Source: Notamacropus eugenii (taxonomy: Eukaryota; Chordata; Mammalia; Diprotodontia; Macropodidae). Taken from it: DNA of 64,000 nucleotides. The DNA is taken from positions 30,201,712-30,265,711 of the forward strand of contig NC_092875.1 of assembly GCF_028372415.1 (NCBI RefSeq), given 5' to 3'. Under the pieces are notes generated by a model. That model was not told the origin of the DNA. It worked only from the letters and a program-made list of their open reading frames with translations, and did not search any database. The translations under genes and the position numbers were made by a program. This document shows, piece after piece, positions 20,900 to 31,894 of this stretch; the first letter of the stretch is position 1, and each line of letters begins with the position of its first letter.

Positions 20900-21005
20900 A
20901 ACAGTTCCATAATTTGTAATCTTAGAGAATACGAGAAATTCTCTGCTATCCATGGTCACATGCGAAAAGTAGGACTTGAATCCAGGTTTTGCTGAGGCCA
21001 GAATG
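20900..21005 (-). mobile_element. MIR fragment
   Basis: Antisense 'catggtcacatgcgaaaag' then 'gacttgaatccaggttttg'. Confidence 0.5.
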
Positions 21006-21034
21006 GACTGTTCTGTTGTTTCCCTTTATTTGGT

Positions 21035-21105
21035 ATAACTTACCAGCATTTAGCACGATACTTGGCACAGAGTAGGTGTTTAATAAGTGTTTACCTATTG
21101 ATTAA
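21035..21105 (+). mobile_element. LINE2 3' terminus
   Basis: Sense: 'agcacgatacttggcacaga', 'gtaggtgtttaataagtgtt'. Confidence 0.75.
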
Positions 21106-21340
21106 CTAACTTCATTAACTTTCCAAATATTATCTTATTTTGTCCTCACAACAACCCTGGGAGGTAGGTGCTATTATTATTCCCATTTTACAATTAATGA
21201 AACTGAGGCAGACAGTGGTGAAGTGACTTGTCCAGGGTCACAGAACTAGTAAACATTTGCGCCGAGATATTAACTCCTGTCTTTCTGACTCCAGATGTTG
21301 TGGTCTCTCCATTCTATTCATTACTCGCTATCTTCTCTTA
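21105..21340 (-). mobile_element. MIR/Ther1 SINE
   Basis: Antisense: 'acaaccctgggaggtaggtg', 'aatgaaactgaggcagaca', 'gtgacttgtccagggtcaca', then 'tctttctgactcc'. Confidence 0.9.
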
Positions 21341-21344
21341 TCCT

Positions 21345-22025
21345 CTAGTAGAGGAAATAGCCTGGGTTGAGAGTTTGGAGGTCTGGGACATAGTTTTAGT
21401 TTGCTATGTCACTGCCCAGGAGGGAATAAGATTTCCTTTTTGTTTACTTATTTTTTAAAATTGATAATAATTGTTTTGACACAACAGACAAACTTAATTA
21501 ATAATAATTGATGATAAATCCTTATTTATTCATTCATTTTGAATTTCTTCCTAACACCCTTCCCATATTTCTTTGAATTCTTTAGAGTCACCATTGCATA
21601 ATGATGTGACAGTAGTGAGAATGGAAATTAATCTTTTGTGACTCTAAACCCAGAGTTCCTTCTGCTTTGCTTCACTGCCACTCTAGCCACTAAAGTTATA
21701 TGCATATCTCTTTTCTCTGACCTATTTTAAATTCTGTTTTTTGAAGCCATTGATTGATAGCAAGTAGAAATAGAAAGAACATTGCATTTTAGATTGAAGC
21801 ATAATTTTTTCACTTTATTTTTCTTGCTTTTTTTGCAGCATGGTTAATATGGAAATACTTTTTGTGTGATCTCACAAATATAATTCAGATCACATTTCCT
21901 GCTTTCACAATGAGTGGGGGAGGAGGGAGAGATTCCAAAACTCAAAAATTTTTAAATGTTAAAAATAAATCATGTATTTTTTTTAAAAGAGCATAGCATC
22001 AATCTCTATTATGTTACTTACAAAT
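21345..22025. other. Unclassified AT-rich sequence
   Basis: No repeat or gene signature recognised. Confidence 0.5.
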
Positions 22026-22145
22026 TTGGGATCCCAGATTAGCCACTTAATTTTCTTGGATAATGACTTCTTCCTCTGTAAAATGAAGTGGTTGGACTAG
22101 ATTGTATCAGAGGTCTTTTCCAGATGAAAAGCCTAAGACCCTAGT
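22025..22145 (+). mobile_element. MIR-type SINE 3' half
   Basis: Sense: 'gacttcttcctctgtaaaat', 'ggttggactagattgtatc'. Confidence 0.65.
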
Positions 22146-22249
22146 GGCCCACAAATTTAATATGTCAATAGTGAGCTATACTAGTCAAAAAAGGGGGCTA
22201 ATATGGCCTTAGAGTATGTTTCTATGACTAATGAAGTGTGGATACTATT

Positions 22250-22660
22250 GTGCTCCATCCTTCTTAGACTCCATTAGTAGGACTGTGCTCAGATCTGGGC
22301 ATCCCAGTTTAGGAAAAATATTGAGAAATTGGAGAATATGCCAGAAAGGGCAATAAGGATGGTAAAATGCCTCAAAATCATGTCATGGCAATGGGTTTAG
22401 GCATCTGGTAATGATTAGTACATAGAAGAGACTTAAGGAGGACATGAAAACTTTTCTCAAGTGCATATGAGAGACTTTCACGTGGAAGAGATTTCTTGTG
22501 TTTAAGGTCAGAGGACAGCTTAGGTCGAATGGGCAGAAGTTCCACCCTGATTTAATGGGCCAGAGATGAAAATTCCCTCCTATTAGAGCTTTCTAAATGT
22601 GGATTACCTTGGGAGCGTATGGATTTCCCTCACTAAAAAAGGTCTTCAAACAAAATAATT
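22250..22660 (+). mobile_element. CR1/L3-type LINE 3' region
   Basis: Shows the CR1-superfamily 3' order: 'tgctcagatctgggcatccc', 'agaaagggcaataaggatgg', 'agagacttaaggaggacatg', 'ttctaaatgtggattacctt'-like text. It is an ancient clade compared with the L1 and RTE copies in the window. Confidence 0.65.
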
Positions 22661-22664
22661 CAAG

Positions 22665-23130
22665 ATCCCAGCTAAAATCCCACCTTTTATGAATAGAAGG
22701 TGTAAGAATATCACAATTTTGAGAAGTAGAAATGCCTCCCTGGCTCAATCCAGACTTTGATCCATGCTCACAAAAATCTTTGTATGCAGCTATGAGCTGA
22801 AAAGAATTTCTGTTTTTCTGAATACTTTTAGTAGTGCTGGTTAATTTCCAATGGTGTAGAAAGTGGAGTCTGCCTTCTTCTGCCGGTAGGTTATCAAGTC
22901 ATTCTTTGGTGATTCTTCGGTGCCAAGGTACCATTGTTCCACATGCTTTACGGATCAGCAACTTATTTTTCCATTTCCCTTTTCTTTGTCAGAATCCTTC
23001 ATCTCTCTGTACATAATTGTATATGTTAGTTCCCCAAACACCTAAGTTTATCAGACTGACATTGCCATTACATGAAAACTGAAATAAATTTTGTACATAG
23101 TAAAAGATTGTTGATCTGAAGTTAGTGAGG
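22665..23130. other. Unclassified sequence
   Basis: Nothing recognised. A 60-codon plus-strand frame near 22,834 has no features. Confidence 0.5.
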
Positions 23131-23134
23131 GATT

Positions 23135-23385
23135 AAGGCAGTAAGGTGGTGCAGTGATTAAAGTGTGAATCTCAGGAAGATCTTAGTTCAGCTCTGGTCT
23201 TAGATACTTACCAACTGTATGACCCTGGACAACCTCTGTCTGCCTCAGTTTCTTCATCTAAAAGTGAAAATAATAATAGCACTTCTCTCTCAGGGTCATT
23301 GTGGATAAAATGAGATAATATTTGTGAAGTAGTTTACAAATATTAAAGCATTATACAAATATGATCTATTTTTGCAGGAAGCTTT
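23135..23385 (+). mobile_element. MIR/Mar1-type SINE
   Basis: Head 'aaggtggtgcagtgattaaa', 'ctgtatgaccctggacaac', 'cctcagtttcttcatctaaa', and the MIR tail 'gataaaatgagataatattt'. Confidence 0.85.
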
Positions 23386-23560
23386 TTCTAATTTCCCTAA
23401 TGTTAGCAGCTTTCCTCTGTTTACTATCTGCTATTGAACCTTTACATAGCTTGTTTGTGCATAGTCATTGGCATGTCATTTTCTGCATCAAAAACCAAAC
23501 TCTTTGAGAGCAGGGTATGTTTTTCACCTTCTTTGTATCCTCAACAGTACGGTGCCTGGC
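23385..23560 (+). mobile_element. LINE2 3' end, left part
   Basis: Sense L2 ('actctttgagagcagggtat', 'gtatcctcaacagtacggtg') running to 'cctggcaca' at the SINE insertion point. It resumes at 23,686. Confidence 0.8.
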
Positions 23561-23685
23561 ACATGTCATTCAGGCATTTTAGTCATGTCTGACCCTCTGT
23601 GACCCTATTTGGAGTATTCTTGGCTGAGATACTAGAGTGGTTTGTCATTTCCTTCTCCACATCATTTTACAGATGCGGAAGTAGG
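23561..23685 (-). mobile_element. Truncated Mar1 SINE inserted in LINE2
   Basis: Antisense tail half of Mar1: 'gtcatgtctgaccctctgtg', 'cttggctgagatactagag', 'ttttacagatgcgga'. The L2 text 'ggcaca...gtaggtgctta' is interrupted exactly here. Confidence 0.88.
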
Positions 23686-23725
23686 TGCTTAATAAATGTT
23701 CCTGGACTAAGACTGAATAACTGCT
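23686..23725 (+). mobile_element. LINE2 3' end, right part
   Basis: 'gtaggtgcttaataaatgtt' completes the L2 terminus broken at 23,560. Confidence 0.8.
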
Positions 23726-23759
23726 TCTCAGGGATAATATTGAGGTACTATAAGATCAC

Positions 23760-23935
23760 ATATCTAGAGATGAGAAGGGACTTCAGGCCCCCCTTTGGAC
23801 AGCCATTTAATTTTACAGTTGAGTAAACTGAGGACACTGCTCAAAGATACACAGTGTCATAGATTGGATTTGAATCCACTGAATCCATGTCTTTTCACTC
23901 TGGATCTAGTGTACAGCTTACTGGGATATAGTTTG
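23760..23935 (-). mobile_element. MIR-type SINE
   Basis: Antisense: 'agatgagaagggacttcag', 'gagtaaactgaggacactg', 'ggatttgaatccactgaat'. Confidence 0.7.
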
Positions 23936-24004
23936 AGCCCAAAAGCTTCTGAAATCCTGTTTGTACATTCCTATGATTAAAAGGGGAAGTTAGATGTGAG
24001 ATAT

Positions 24005-24150
24005 CAGGAGATTTCCCCATTACTCTGTAAGCTCCTTGTGGGCAGGGACTCTCTTTTGCTCCTTTTTGTATCCCTATCCCTTAACACAGTACCTGGCACA
24101 TAGCAGGGTCTTAGTAAATATTTCTGGGTTGATTGATTGAGATTGATTAG
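24005..24150 (+). mobile_element. LINE2 3' end
   Basis: Sense L2: 'tgtaagctccttgtgggcag', 'cagtacctggcacatagcag', 'gtcttagtaaatatttctgg'. Confidence 0.88.
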
Positions 24151-24374
24151 CCTAGCTTGGAGATATTTGAGTCTCCTGTGGATGGGGAAAGGGAAGATCA
24201 AAATTAGTTTTGAAGTTTGCTATGAGTTGGCATCCACTGGGGAAGCTACAAAAAGACCTTTCTGAGTTTGGTCATGCAAAAGGGCATCTATGAAATGAAA
24301 AATCTTACTGACATATCCTTGCAAATTTCTCTTCATTTTCTCAAGGTTCTTTATCTGTGAAAAGAGAAGGAAGT

Positions 24375-24560
24375 GATGAGGTACAGTATAAAGAACACTG
24401 ACTTGGGAGTCACAGTCCTAGGTTCCAGTTCTAGCTCTGCCACTTACTATCTGAGTAAGTAACCTTGGACAATTGAAATGATTTCTTCGGCTGTTAGTTC
24501 TTCCATCTGTACAATGAGGAGGCTGGACTGGACAGTATCTAAGGCCTTTTGTGCTCTAAA
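24375..24560 (+). mobile_element. MIR-type SINE
   Basis: Sense: 'gacttgggagtcacagtcct', 'agctctgccacttactatct', 'ttcttccatctgtacaatga', then the 'ggactggacagtatctaagg' extension. Confidence 0.8.
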
Positions 24561-24695
24561 GTTCCTTTGAACTCTCACATCCTCTGTTCTAGCCCATCTC
24601 TAAGTTTCTTCTAACACCCTTCTTAGCTCTGACACCCCCTATTCTAAGGCCCCTCTCAGCTTTGACATTTAATGTCCTTTTCAACTCAGAAAAAC
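24560..24695 (+). repeat. 33-bp tandem units at a MIR 3' end
   Basis: Imperfect repeats of a unit whose core reads 'agctctgacaccccctattc' followed by 'taagg'. Cores start at 24,570, 24,625 and 24,658, and the last two are exactly 33 bp apart. The same unit, inverted, forms the array at 45,560-45,705. Confidence 0.65.
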
Positions 24696-24709
24696 CACAA
24701 TTCATAGAA

Positions 24710-24965
24710 TTGCATTTTTGAGCTGTTTCTGTTGTGTCTAACTCTCTTTGATCCCATTTGAGGTTTTCTTAGCAAAGATATTGGAGTGGTTTTCCATTTA
24801 CTACTCCAGCTCACTTTATAGATGAGAAATTGAGGCAAACAGAGTGAAATGACTTGCCCAGGATCACACAGCTAGTATCTGAGGCCAGATTTGAACTAAG
24901 GAAGATGTGTCTTCCTGAGTCCAAGCCCAGCACTCTATCCACTGTGCTACCTAACTGCCATTTCA
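24710..24965 (-). mobile_element. Mar1-type CORE-SINE, near full length
   Basis: Antisense: 'gttgtgtctaactctctttg', 'gatgagaaattgaggcaaac', 'gacttgcccaggatcacaca', 'cagatttgaactaaggaag', head 'atccactgtgctacctaac'. Confidence 0.92.
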
Positions 24966-24969
24966 TAGA

Positions 24970-25135
24970 CTCTTGAAATCATCTATGTAGAGCTAGAAGG
25001 CACCTCAGAGGCCATCTGGTCCAATCCCTTAATTTTATGGAGGAACTGAAGCCCAGAATGTTAAATGACTTGCCCAGGGTCATACAAGTATTGGGCATTT
25101 GAGAACAGATTTGAGCCATTCTCAGATTCCAGTGT
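24970..25135 (-). mobile_element. MIR-type SINE
   Basis: Antisense: 'gagctagaaggcacctcag', 'ccatctggtccaatccctta', 'gacttgcccagggtcatac'. Confidence 0.85.
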
Positions 25136-25695
25136 ATAGTATTCCTTCCACTGTCTGTGATTCATGGGAGAGAACTAAAACAGCAGTACTTTATTTAATG
25201 CCATTTCTTCTTGAACAGAATAGTGGTTACTCATGGTACACTATGGCCCATAAAATCAGGGCCCTTGTTACCCTAAGCATCACATCTTTGTCAGAAGACC
25301 TGTTTTTAGTCATGCATCCCCAAACTGTCACTTAAGATGCTGATTTCTTGGATCCCTTAAGCCAGACAAATTTGTTCTGTGAAGTTTGGATTCAGGCAAA
25401 GGACCACACTTCAGGACTTAGACAGCGACATAGGATTCAAGGCCACAGATTCTTGCCTTAAACCTATTAACTTTCAACGTTTTAGAATCACCTCCAAATT
25501 CTTGCTTATTGGAGTCTTTGGTAGGAAGATCTCTTCTCCAAACCCCATTTCTCACATTAAGGGTTGGGAACCTCAGCCATTTGGATAGTGGCTCATTGGT
25601 GACTTTGTGAACCATCATTGACCCAGCCAAGGGGGATATAATGGAACAAAACAGTTCCTTCCAGGTCTTACAACTTTATTTCCCATCATGTTGAA
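25135..25695. other. Unclassified sequence
   Basis: No repeat recognised. Frames of 69-78 codons on both strands are unremarkable. Confidence 0.5.
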
Positions 25696-25860
25696 CTCTC
25701 TGTGCCTCCCTGTCTACCTACATATTATATCTCCATTAGATTATAATTTCCTTAAGGTCAAGGGCTGTTTCATTTCCATCTTTGTATTACAGGAATCTGG
25801 CTCAGTGTTTAGCACATATTAGGAATTTAATAAGTACTTGTTGTGTGAAATTGATTAGGA
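25695..25860 (+). mobile_element. LINE2 3' end
   Basis: Sense: 'ataatttccttaaggtcaag', 'ggctcagtgtttagcacata', 'tttaataagtacttgttgtg'. Confidence 0.85.
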
Positions 25861-26025
25861 ATCTAGAGATTTGGATTCTAATTTCCCCTCTCACAATAAT
25901 TAGCCATGTAACTTTAGAAAAGTCACTCAACCCCTCCTGGTCTCAGTTTCCTCACTCATAAATTATTGTAGTCAGATCATATGATCACTGTGGTATTTTC
26001 CAATCCAATATCCTTTATAAAGGTG
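25860..26025 (+). mobile_element. MIR-type SINE
   Basis: Sense: 'ggattctaatttcccctct', 'agccatgtaactttagaaa', 'tctcagtttcctcactcata'. Confidence 0.8.
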
Positions 26026-26029
26026 AGAG

Positions 26030-26185
26030 GGTGAGGCATTAGAGGTAGCTTAGGATATTGGGGAGAGAGCCAGACTTAGTGTCAAGAAGATCTGTGTTCA
26101 AGTCTGACCTCCGACGCATGCTAGTTGGGCGACCCTGAGAAAGTCACAGCTACTCAATAACCCAGGCAACTCTCTAAGGCAGGGC
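26030..26185 (+). mobile_element. Mar1-type SINE 5' half
   Basis: Head 'ggtagcttaggatattggg', 'gtgttcaagtctgacctcc', 'ggcgaccctgagaaagtcac'. It ends at the unclassified repeat at 26,190. Confidence 0.75.
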
Positions 26186-26189
26186 TTCT

Positions 26190-26348
26190 TAATCTTTTTA
26201 GTGTCGTTGGTAACCTGGTGAAGCCTTTCAACCTTTAAACTCCAGTCTTCAAAGACCAGAGTCAATGATCTTTTGTCTTTACCACTTGATTGATAATAAT
26301 GTTTTTTAATTGCATAAAATATAATACACAGAATTACTAAGAAAATAT
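26190..26348 (+). repeat. Unclassified interspersed repeat, copy 1
   Basis: Text from 'gggcttcttaatctttttag' to 'gcataaaatataatacacag' is matched by the block at 27,235-27,395 ('tggtgaaacctatagaccc', 'gcataaaataaaatatattg'). The 'ttcttaacc-tttt' start resembles some DNA-transposon derived repeats. The family is not assigned. Confidence 0.6.
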
Positions 26349-26349
26349 A

Positions 26350-26605
26350 ATGCTAATGCTATTAATAATTGCAACTTATATCTATATATTGCTTTGAGAT
26401 TTGCAAAGCACTTTGTACAGGCTATATCATTTGATGCTCATAACAACACCGAGAAGTCCAGATGAGGAAATAAAGGCTGGGAAGGGTCAAGGCTCTTCTT
26501 CATGGTCATACAACTGATAAGTGTCTGAGATGGGATTTGAACTCTTGTTTTTCCTGACTCCAAGTTCAGTGTTCTGCCTACTGCGCTACCTAGTGAAATA
26601 TTGTT
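26350..26605 (-). mobile_element. MIR/Ther1 SINE
   Basis: Antisense: 'gagatttgcaaagcactttg', 'atcatttgatgctcataaca', 'gatgggatttgaactcttgt', 'ctgcctactgcgctacc'. Confidence 0.88.
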
Positions 26606-27235
26606 ACCAATATTTTAAAAATACTTATTTAAATAAAAATATTTTTAAAAACCCAAGACAGACTTTGGGTCAAGAATCTCTGTTCTCAGAATCTGATGAA
26701 GAATAGCTAGAGGTAGAAGGAATTCCTCACAGGGATTGTTCTATATTAACGAAAGCAATGACTGAATTATTAAAAAAATAAAGTCATACTCCTGACTCCT
26801 GGTGGCATTGTGCCTAAAGCAGCCTGAGCCAGGTGTATGTCAATCTTCTCCCAATTCAGATGAACTCAGCCAAACAGCTGTGTACACAGTAGCTGATGGA
26901 GTAGCCATCCCCACATGCATTTCCATTCTTTCACGCACATGTATCTCCCTAAATGACACACTGGTACATACGCATATGTGAGACACATGTAGTTCCTTCT
27001 CCACTCCCAATACACACACGCACTTTCCTTATTTCCCCTTCTCTCCTTGGATTTTTTTTTGTTGTTGTTTAAAAAATGGATTTTTTCCTTTGCATATTTT
27101 TGTTATAAACTCCAGCTAATGACAGTCATCTCTATTTCTGTTAGATATTTAAGTATAGAAGGGGGAGGAAAGAGAGGAGAAAAATTTAGGGATTTTCTTT
27201 TTTTACAATAGATTTTTTTCTACATTTTGTTTGTG
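26605..27235. other. Unclassified sequence
   Basis: No repeat recognised apart from short T- and A-rich runs. A weak CA cluster lies near 27,010. Confidence 0.5.
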
Positions 27236-27395
27236 ACCTAGATCCTCTTGGCATACTGGTGAAACCTATAGACCCATTTCCAGAATCATGTTTTTAAATG
27301 CATAAAATAAAATATATTGGGTTACAAAGGATACTAGAGACTTTTTTTTATAAAGTTCATGGACTTTAAAATAAGAACCATTGTATAATGAATGC
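27235..27395 (+). repeat. Unclassified interspersed repeat, copy 2
   Basis: Second copy of the block at 26,190-26,348 in the same orientation. This one retains 'ataagaaccattgtataat' at its end, where copy 1 is cut by a MIR. Confidence 0.6.
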
Positions 27396-27534
27396 TGAGG
27401 ATTTTGTGGCTGCCTAAAAAAAGACAGAACAAAATAAAAAAATGTAGCATGAAAAGCAACAAAAACAGAAATCTACATTGTTTGCTGTAGTTGGAGCTGT
27501 CCTTGAAAGTAACCTTGGCTGAGAGATATAATGG

Positions 27535-28590
27535 AAGTATCGGTTGTCTTTTCTTGGGCTCAAAGGGGACTAAAATGGCATCACCATGTTGGAGTCAAGG
27601 TCCAATGTGCCCAACTGTGGCTGATCATTCCAATACGAGCTCAGAAGGCTCTACCACAGGTCAGGTACAAATAGTCCATATGAACATTTGGAGTGGAGAT
27701 GCCTCTAAATTTATGCATTTCACAATTTATTTTTTTGAGCTACTGAAATTCTGCTTTGTTCATAGAGCACAGTGCCTTCTTTGATACAGGCATGCCATGC
27801 TGGGTGGTCCTTTGCCAGTGTCTCCTATGTCTCACAATTAATCCCAAAGTTCTTCAGAGAGACCTTGAGAGTGTCCTTGTACTGCTTCTTTTGACCTCTG
27901 TGGGAGTGCTTGCCTTGTATGAGTTCTCCATAAAATTGTCTTTTAGGCAAACATTTGGCATTTGAACAATGAGATCAGCCCTTTGGAGTTGTGCTCTCTG
28001 CAGTAGAATCTGAATGCTTCGCAGTTCAGCACAAAAAAGGACCTCAGTGTCTGGTAACTTATCCTGCCAGGTGATCTTCAGAATCTTCCTAAGACCATTC
28101 AAATGGAAACAATTCAGTTTCCTGACATGGCATTGGTAAACTGTCCATGTTTCACAGTCATAAAGCAATGAGGTCAATACAATGACTCTGTAGACCTTCA
28201 ATTTAATAGTTAGCATAATACCTCCTAAACACTGAGCAAGATCTGGCAATGCATGTTGTCAACCTCATCATCTATGGAACCTCATCATCCCTGAAAAATA
28301 TACTGCCAAGGTAAGTGAAATTATCCACTGCATTCAAAATCTCTTCATTTGCTGTAACTGATGACTCTACATATGGATGTTATGACATTAGCTGGTGGAG
28401 AACCTCTGTTTTCTTGGTGTTGTCAGGCTAAACAGCATAGTGAATCAATCCATACCCTGTTGCATCTCAGGCTCAGAGGCTGTATTGAGTGAACAAAAAT
28501 CACGCACCAATTCTCCTTATGACCTAGGCCACCTATATGCAGGGTTGTGACTACAACTCCCTGCTACTTTGTCACTTGTCCATTGTCACA
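27535..28590 (-). mobile_element. RTE (Bov-B-like) LINE, 5'-truncated
   Basis: Second RTE copy, collinear with 14,340-15,367. The minus strand at 27,854-28,249 encodes LTIKLKVYRVIVLTSLLYDCETWTV... and NGLRKILKITWQDKLPDTEVL in a frame of about 130 codons, the conserved C-terminal RTE block. The 3' end is 'tcttttcttgggctcaaagg' on the plus strand. Stops and indels make it inactive. Confidence 0.9.
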
Positions 28591-28594
28591 GGAC

Positions 28595-29250
28595 TCTGAA
28601 GTAGCTAAAAATGGTAAAATGATATGTGTGATGTCTTTTGACTTGTGTATAAATTGGATTTAAGTGAGGCAGAGTTGCTAGAAGTCATTGGCCTCACTTT
28701 TCTTCCAGAGCCACCAAAGACCAATGGCAAGACAAAGTCATGATGACTGGTGATGGCTTGGGATGCAGTGGATGACCTTGGCATCTTTGGTATCTGACTA
28801 AGCTCTAAGTGCTCTATGTGCTTCAGCCACCTTCATGGCCACTGGAACACATTTTTCTCATCTACCTAACCTACCAGGGAAGTCTTCACATACTAGGGTT
28901 AGTCACTCCACTAACTCTCTCATGAGTTTGAGCCCTCTTTGTTACCTTCAACCTGGTTTAGCCTGTCTTCTGAAATAGTTTACTAGGGTGTGGCCACCGT
29001 GCATGGCATAATTTCTTGGAGCCACAGGTGAGACTTGAGTGCCAAGTAGGCACCAAGGATTGAGCAGCCCTGAAAAAGGCTCCACAAGCCCTCACACCTG
29101 TAGTACTAGGCATCTTTGAATACCCCATACACCATACATATATAAACTAATAGACACTAGAAAGTCCTCCACTATAGGACCTTAGATGAAAATGGAAGGA
29201 ATACTGAGCTTTTAACTTTTCTTTACCTACTTATGAAGCTATTGTTCTTG
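28595..29250 (+). repeat. Unclassified marsupial repeat adjoining RTE
   Basis: Contains 'aattggatttaagtgaggca', 'ggcctcacttttcttccaga' and 'gatgactggtgatggcttgg', which recur at 48,105-48,310 in the same order and orientation. It is probably a named marsupial interspersed family linked to RTE tails. I assign it by similarity between the two copies only. Confidence 0.6.
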
Positions 29251-29454
29251 GGGAAACACTCTATAACAAAACCTCCACATGTCCCAGGCCTCAGCTTCCT
29301 GGGCCAGGACCACCTTGTCATTAAAGTTTCATTATCACCAGATCCTTTTGAGTTTTCTTTTTGATCTTATGTATCTTCAGATGTGATTTGGCCAGAGCAT
29401 AGTACAGCAGGACTGTCACCTGTCTGATCATGGACACTGCCTTTCCCAAAGTAT

Positions 29455-31080
29455 ACATTAAGGATGCATGTACCAAATAGCACAATATCTTAAGATATTA
29501 AAAAGAAATGTTAACTAAATTGCAAAAAGATATACATATGTAGGATCAACAATAATTGCAGAAGATTTTAATGTTTCTCTCTCAGAGTTAGATAAGTCTA
29601 ACACAAAGAAAACAAAACAAAGATAATATAAAGCTAAAGAAATTGTTGGAAAAAAAGATTTGTAAAACTTTTGGTGACATAAAGGGGCATATTAAATTAT
29701 ACATGTAAATGTCTGAGCATTATGAAATTGCCCAAATGCTAGGACACTAAGAAATGAATAAATAAAAATAAATGTTAAAATGTTATTAATAGTGTTAATA
29801 TGACATAATTAATATATGATTAATAATATAACACTAAAATACTAACATTTTATTTATTAATATCTATTGCTGATTGTACAAATAATGAATGTTATTAATG
29901 CATCATTACTAATTTCTTAGCAGTTTAATAATAAATGCTAAAATGCAGAAGTATCAAATATGTCCTTTGTAGATCATGACTTAATAAAGAAAAAGGAATT
30001 AATAATAGAAATATAAACAAAAGATACAGACCTAAATGGAGATTAAGTAGTAGCATTCTGATTCAGTTGATCAAAGAATAAATCATAAAAACAATAGTTA
30101 TGATAAATAGAATGATAAAGTAATAAATACCAAGATTTATTAATGTAACTAAAGCAGTTCTCAGGAAGAAATATAGATCTTTTGGGTATTCTAAAAGTCT
30201 TATTATGATTTTAAGCATTAATAAGAAACCTATATTAACAAAATAGAAAAAAAGATTTAACAGAATAAATTTTTAAAAAGCAGAAAATAAATAAGTAAGC
30301 AAACCCAAACCAATGACAGGGGGAAAAAGAACCTTAAAAATAAAAGAAAAAAAGGTAAAATTAAAAATTTAAAAAATAAAAGTATAACACTGCTAAGTTA
30401 AGGGCTATTTTTGAACACTTACAAACTAGACAAACCATTAGCTAACTTGGTTTGAGATGAGAGAGAATAAAATCAAATTACCTAGATCAAAAATAAGTGG
30501 GCCAAATTCCCAGTGAACAGGGAAGAAATAAAGATAATTATCAGAAACAGCTCTGTACAATTATCGTTCAGCAAAGCTGAGAATTCAAAGGAAATGAATG
30601 AGTAGTTACCAAAGTCTCAAATACCCAAGCTAGCCAACCAGGAAGCAGACATATTAAACAATCCAATTTTAGGGAGATTCAGTAAGCTATAAATGAGCTA
30701 TCAAAGGGGAAAAAGATCTTTGGTCTACATAAAATGAAATTCTATCATAAATGTAAAAAGCAAGTAATACCTAGACTATGAGAATTATTCTCAGTAATTG
30801 AGAAAGAAGACACTTTAACAGACTCCTTTTACGACACAAATCTGATCTTGATTCTTGGACCAGGGAGTAATAAAATGCTGAAAAGAGAATGACAGATAAA
30901 TTTCACTAATAAATATTGATAGAAGCATTTTAACTTGAGACTCAGCAGTCTATAGTAATAACTTAAAAAAGAAATTCTCTAAGCCCAATCTGGAGGTATA
31001 TCAAGATGCTTTGATATTAGCAACATGATTAACATGATTATTTTATAAATATGAAATAACAACAATAATATTTATATAGG
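29455..31080 (+). mobile_element. Old sense-strand L1, segment 1
   Basis: A-rich L1 coding strand. 'gcagaagattttaatgtttc' and 'ctctctcagagttagataag' correspond to the ORF2 endonuclease region, followed by the RT fingers to about 31,080. No long frame survives. The element continues at 31,895, 32,865 and 33,945. Confidence 0.75.
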
Positions 31081-31109
31081 AAATGCAGCCATTTATGCTG
31101 AGGACCTTA

Positions 31110-31333
31110 CAAGGCAGAAGGAAGGAAAGAAGGAAGGAAGGGAGAGAGGAAGAAAGGCAGGAAGGAAGGGAGGGAGAAAAAAGGAGGAAAAGAAGGAAGG
31201 AGAAAAAGAGAGAAAGAAAGAAGGAAGCAAAGGAAAAAGGGAAAGAAGGAAGGAATGAAATGAAGGAAGGAATGAAAGAAACATAGGAGAGAAAAAGGGA
31301 AGGAAAGAATGAAGGAGGGAGGGAAGGAAGGAT
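31110..31333 (+). repeat. (GGAA)n-type purine array
   Basis: About 220 bp almost free of pyrimidines, made of gaagg/gaaag words. Lys/Glu/Arg-rich and Phe/Leu/Ser-rich frames on both strands are artefacts. Confidence 0.95.
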
Positions 31334-31572
31334 TTATTAAGTGCCTACCATGTACTAAATACTGTGCCAAATTCTTTACAATTTACCTCAAATGATCTCA
31401 CTACAATCCCGGAAAGTAGGTGTTATTACTAGCCTCATTGACAGATGAGGAAACTGAGGTTGAGTAAGGATTAAATGACTTGCCCAGGGTCATACAACCA
31501 GTAATTGTCTGAGGCAGTATTTGATCTTAGGTTTTCCAGACTCTATCCAGTGCATAACCTAACAGCATGTAG
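31333..31572 (-). mobile_element. MIR/Ther1 SINE
   Basis: Antisense: 'tattaagtgcctaccatgta', 'gatgaggaaactgaggttga', 'gacttgcccagggtcataca'. It follows the purine array directly. Confidence 0.9.
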
Positions 31573-31589
31573 AGGCATAGCTAACAATA

Positions 31590-31885
31590 ATAAGAGTTGA
31601 TTCATTACTCTTTATATTTTTTACTATTTATATGGTGCTTACTATGTTCCAGGCACTGTGCTAAATGTTTCATAATTATTGTATCATTTGGTTCCATCAC
31701 AATCTTGGGAGGTAGGTGCTATCTATTATTGTCTTTATTTTACAGATAAAGAAACTGAGGGAAATAGCCATTAAATGGTTTTTCTAGGATTACCCAGCTA
31801 GTAAGAGTCTGAGTCTGGAGTTGAACTCAGGTCTTCCAGATTCCAGGCCCCACACCATTGAGTCACCTAGCTGATCTTTCTTAAT
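31590..31885 (-). mobile_element. MIR/Ther1 SINE
   Basis: Antisense: 'tatggtgcttactatgttcc', 'tcttgggaggtaggtgctat', 'gagttgaactcaggtcttcc', end 'cattgagtcacctagct'. Confidence 0.9.
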
Positions 31886-31894
31886 TATGATAAA

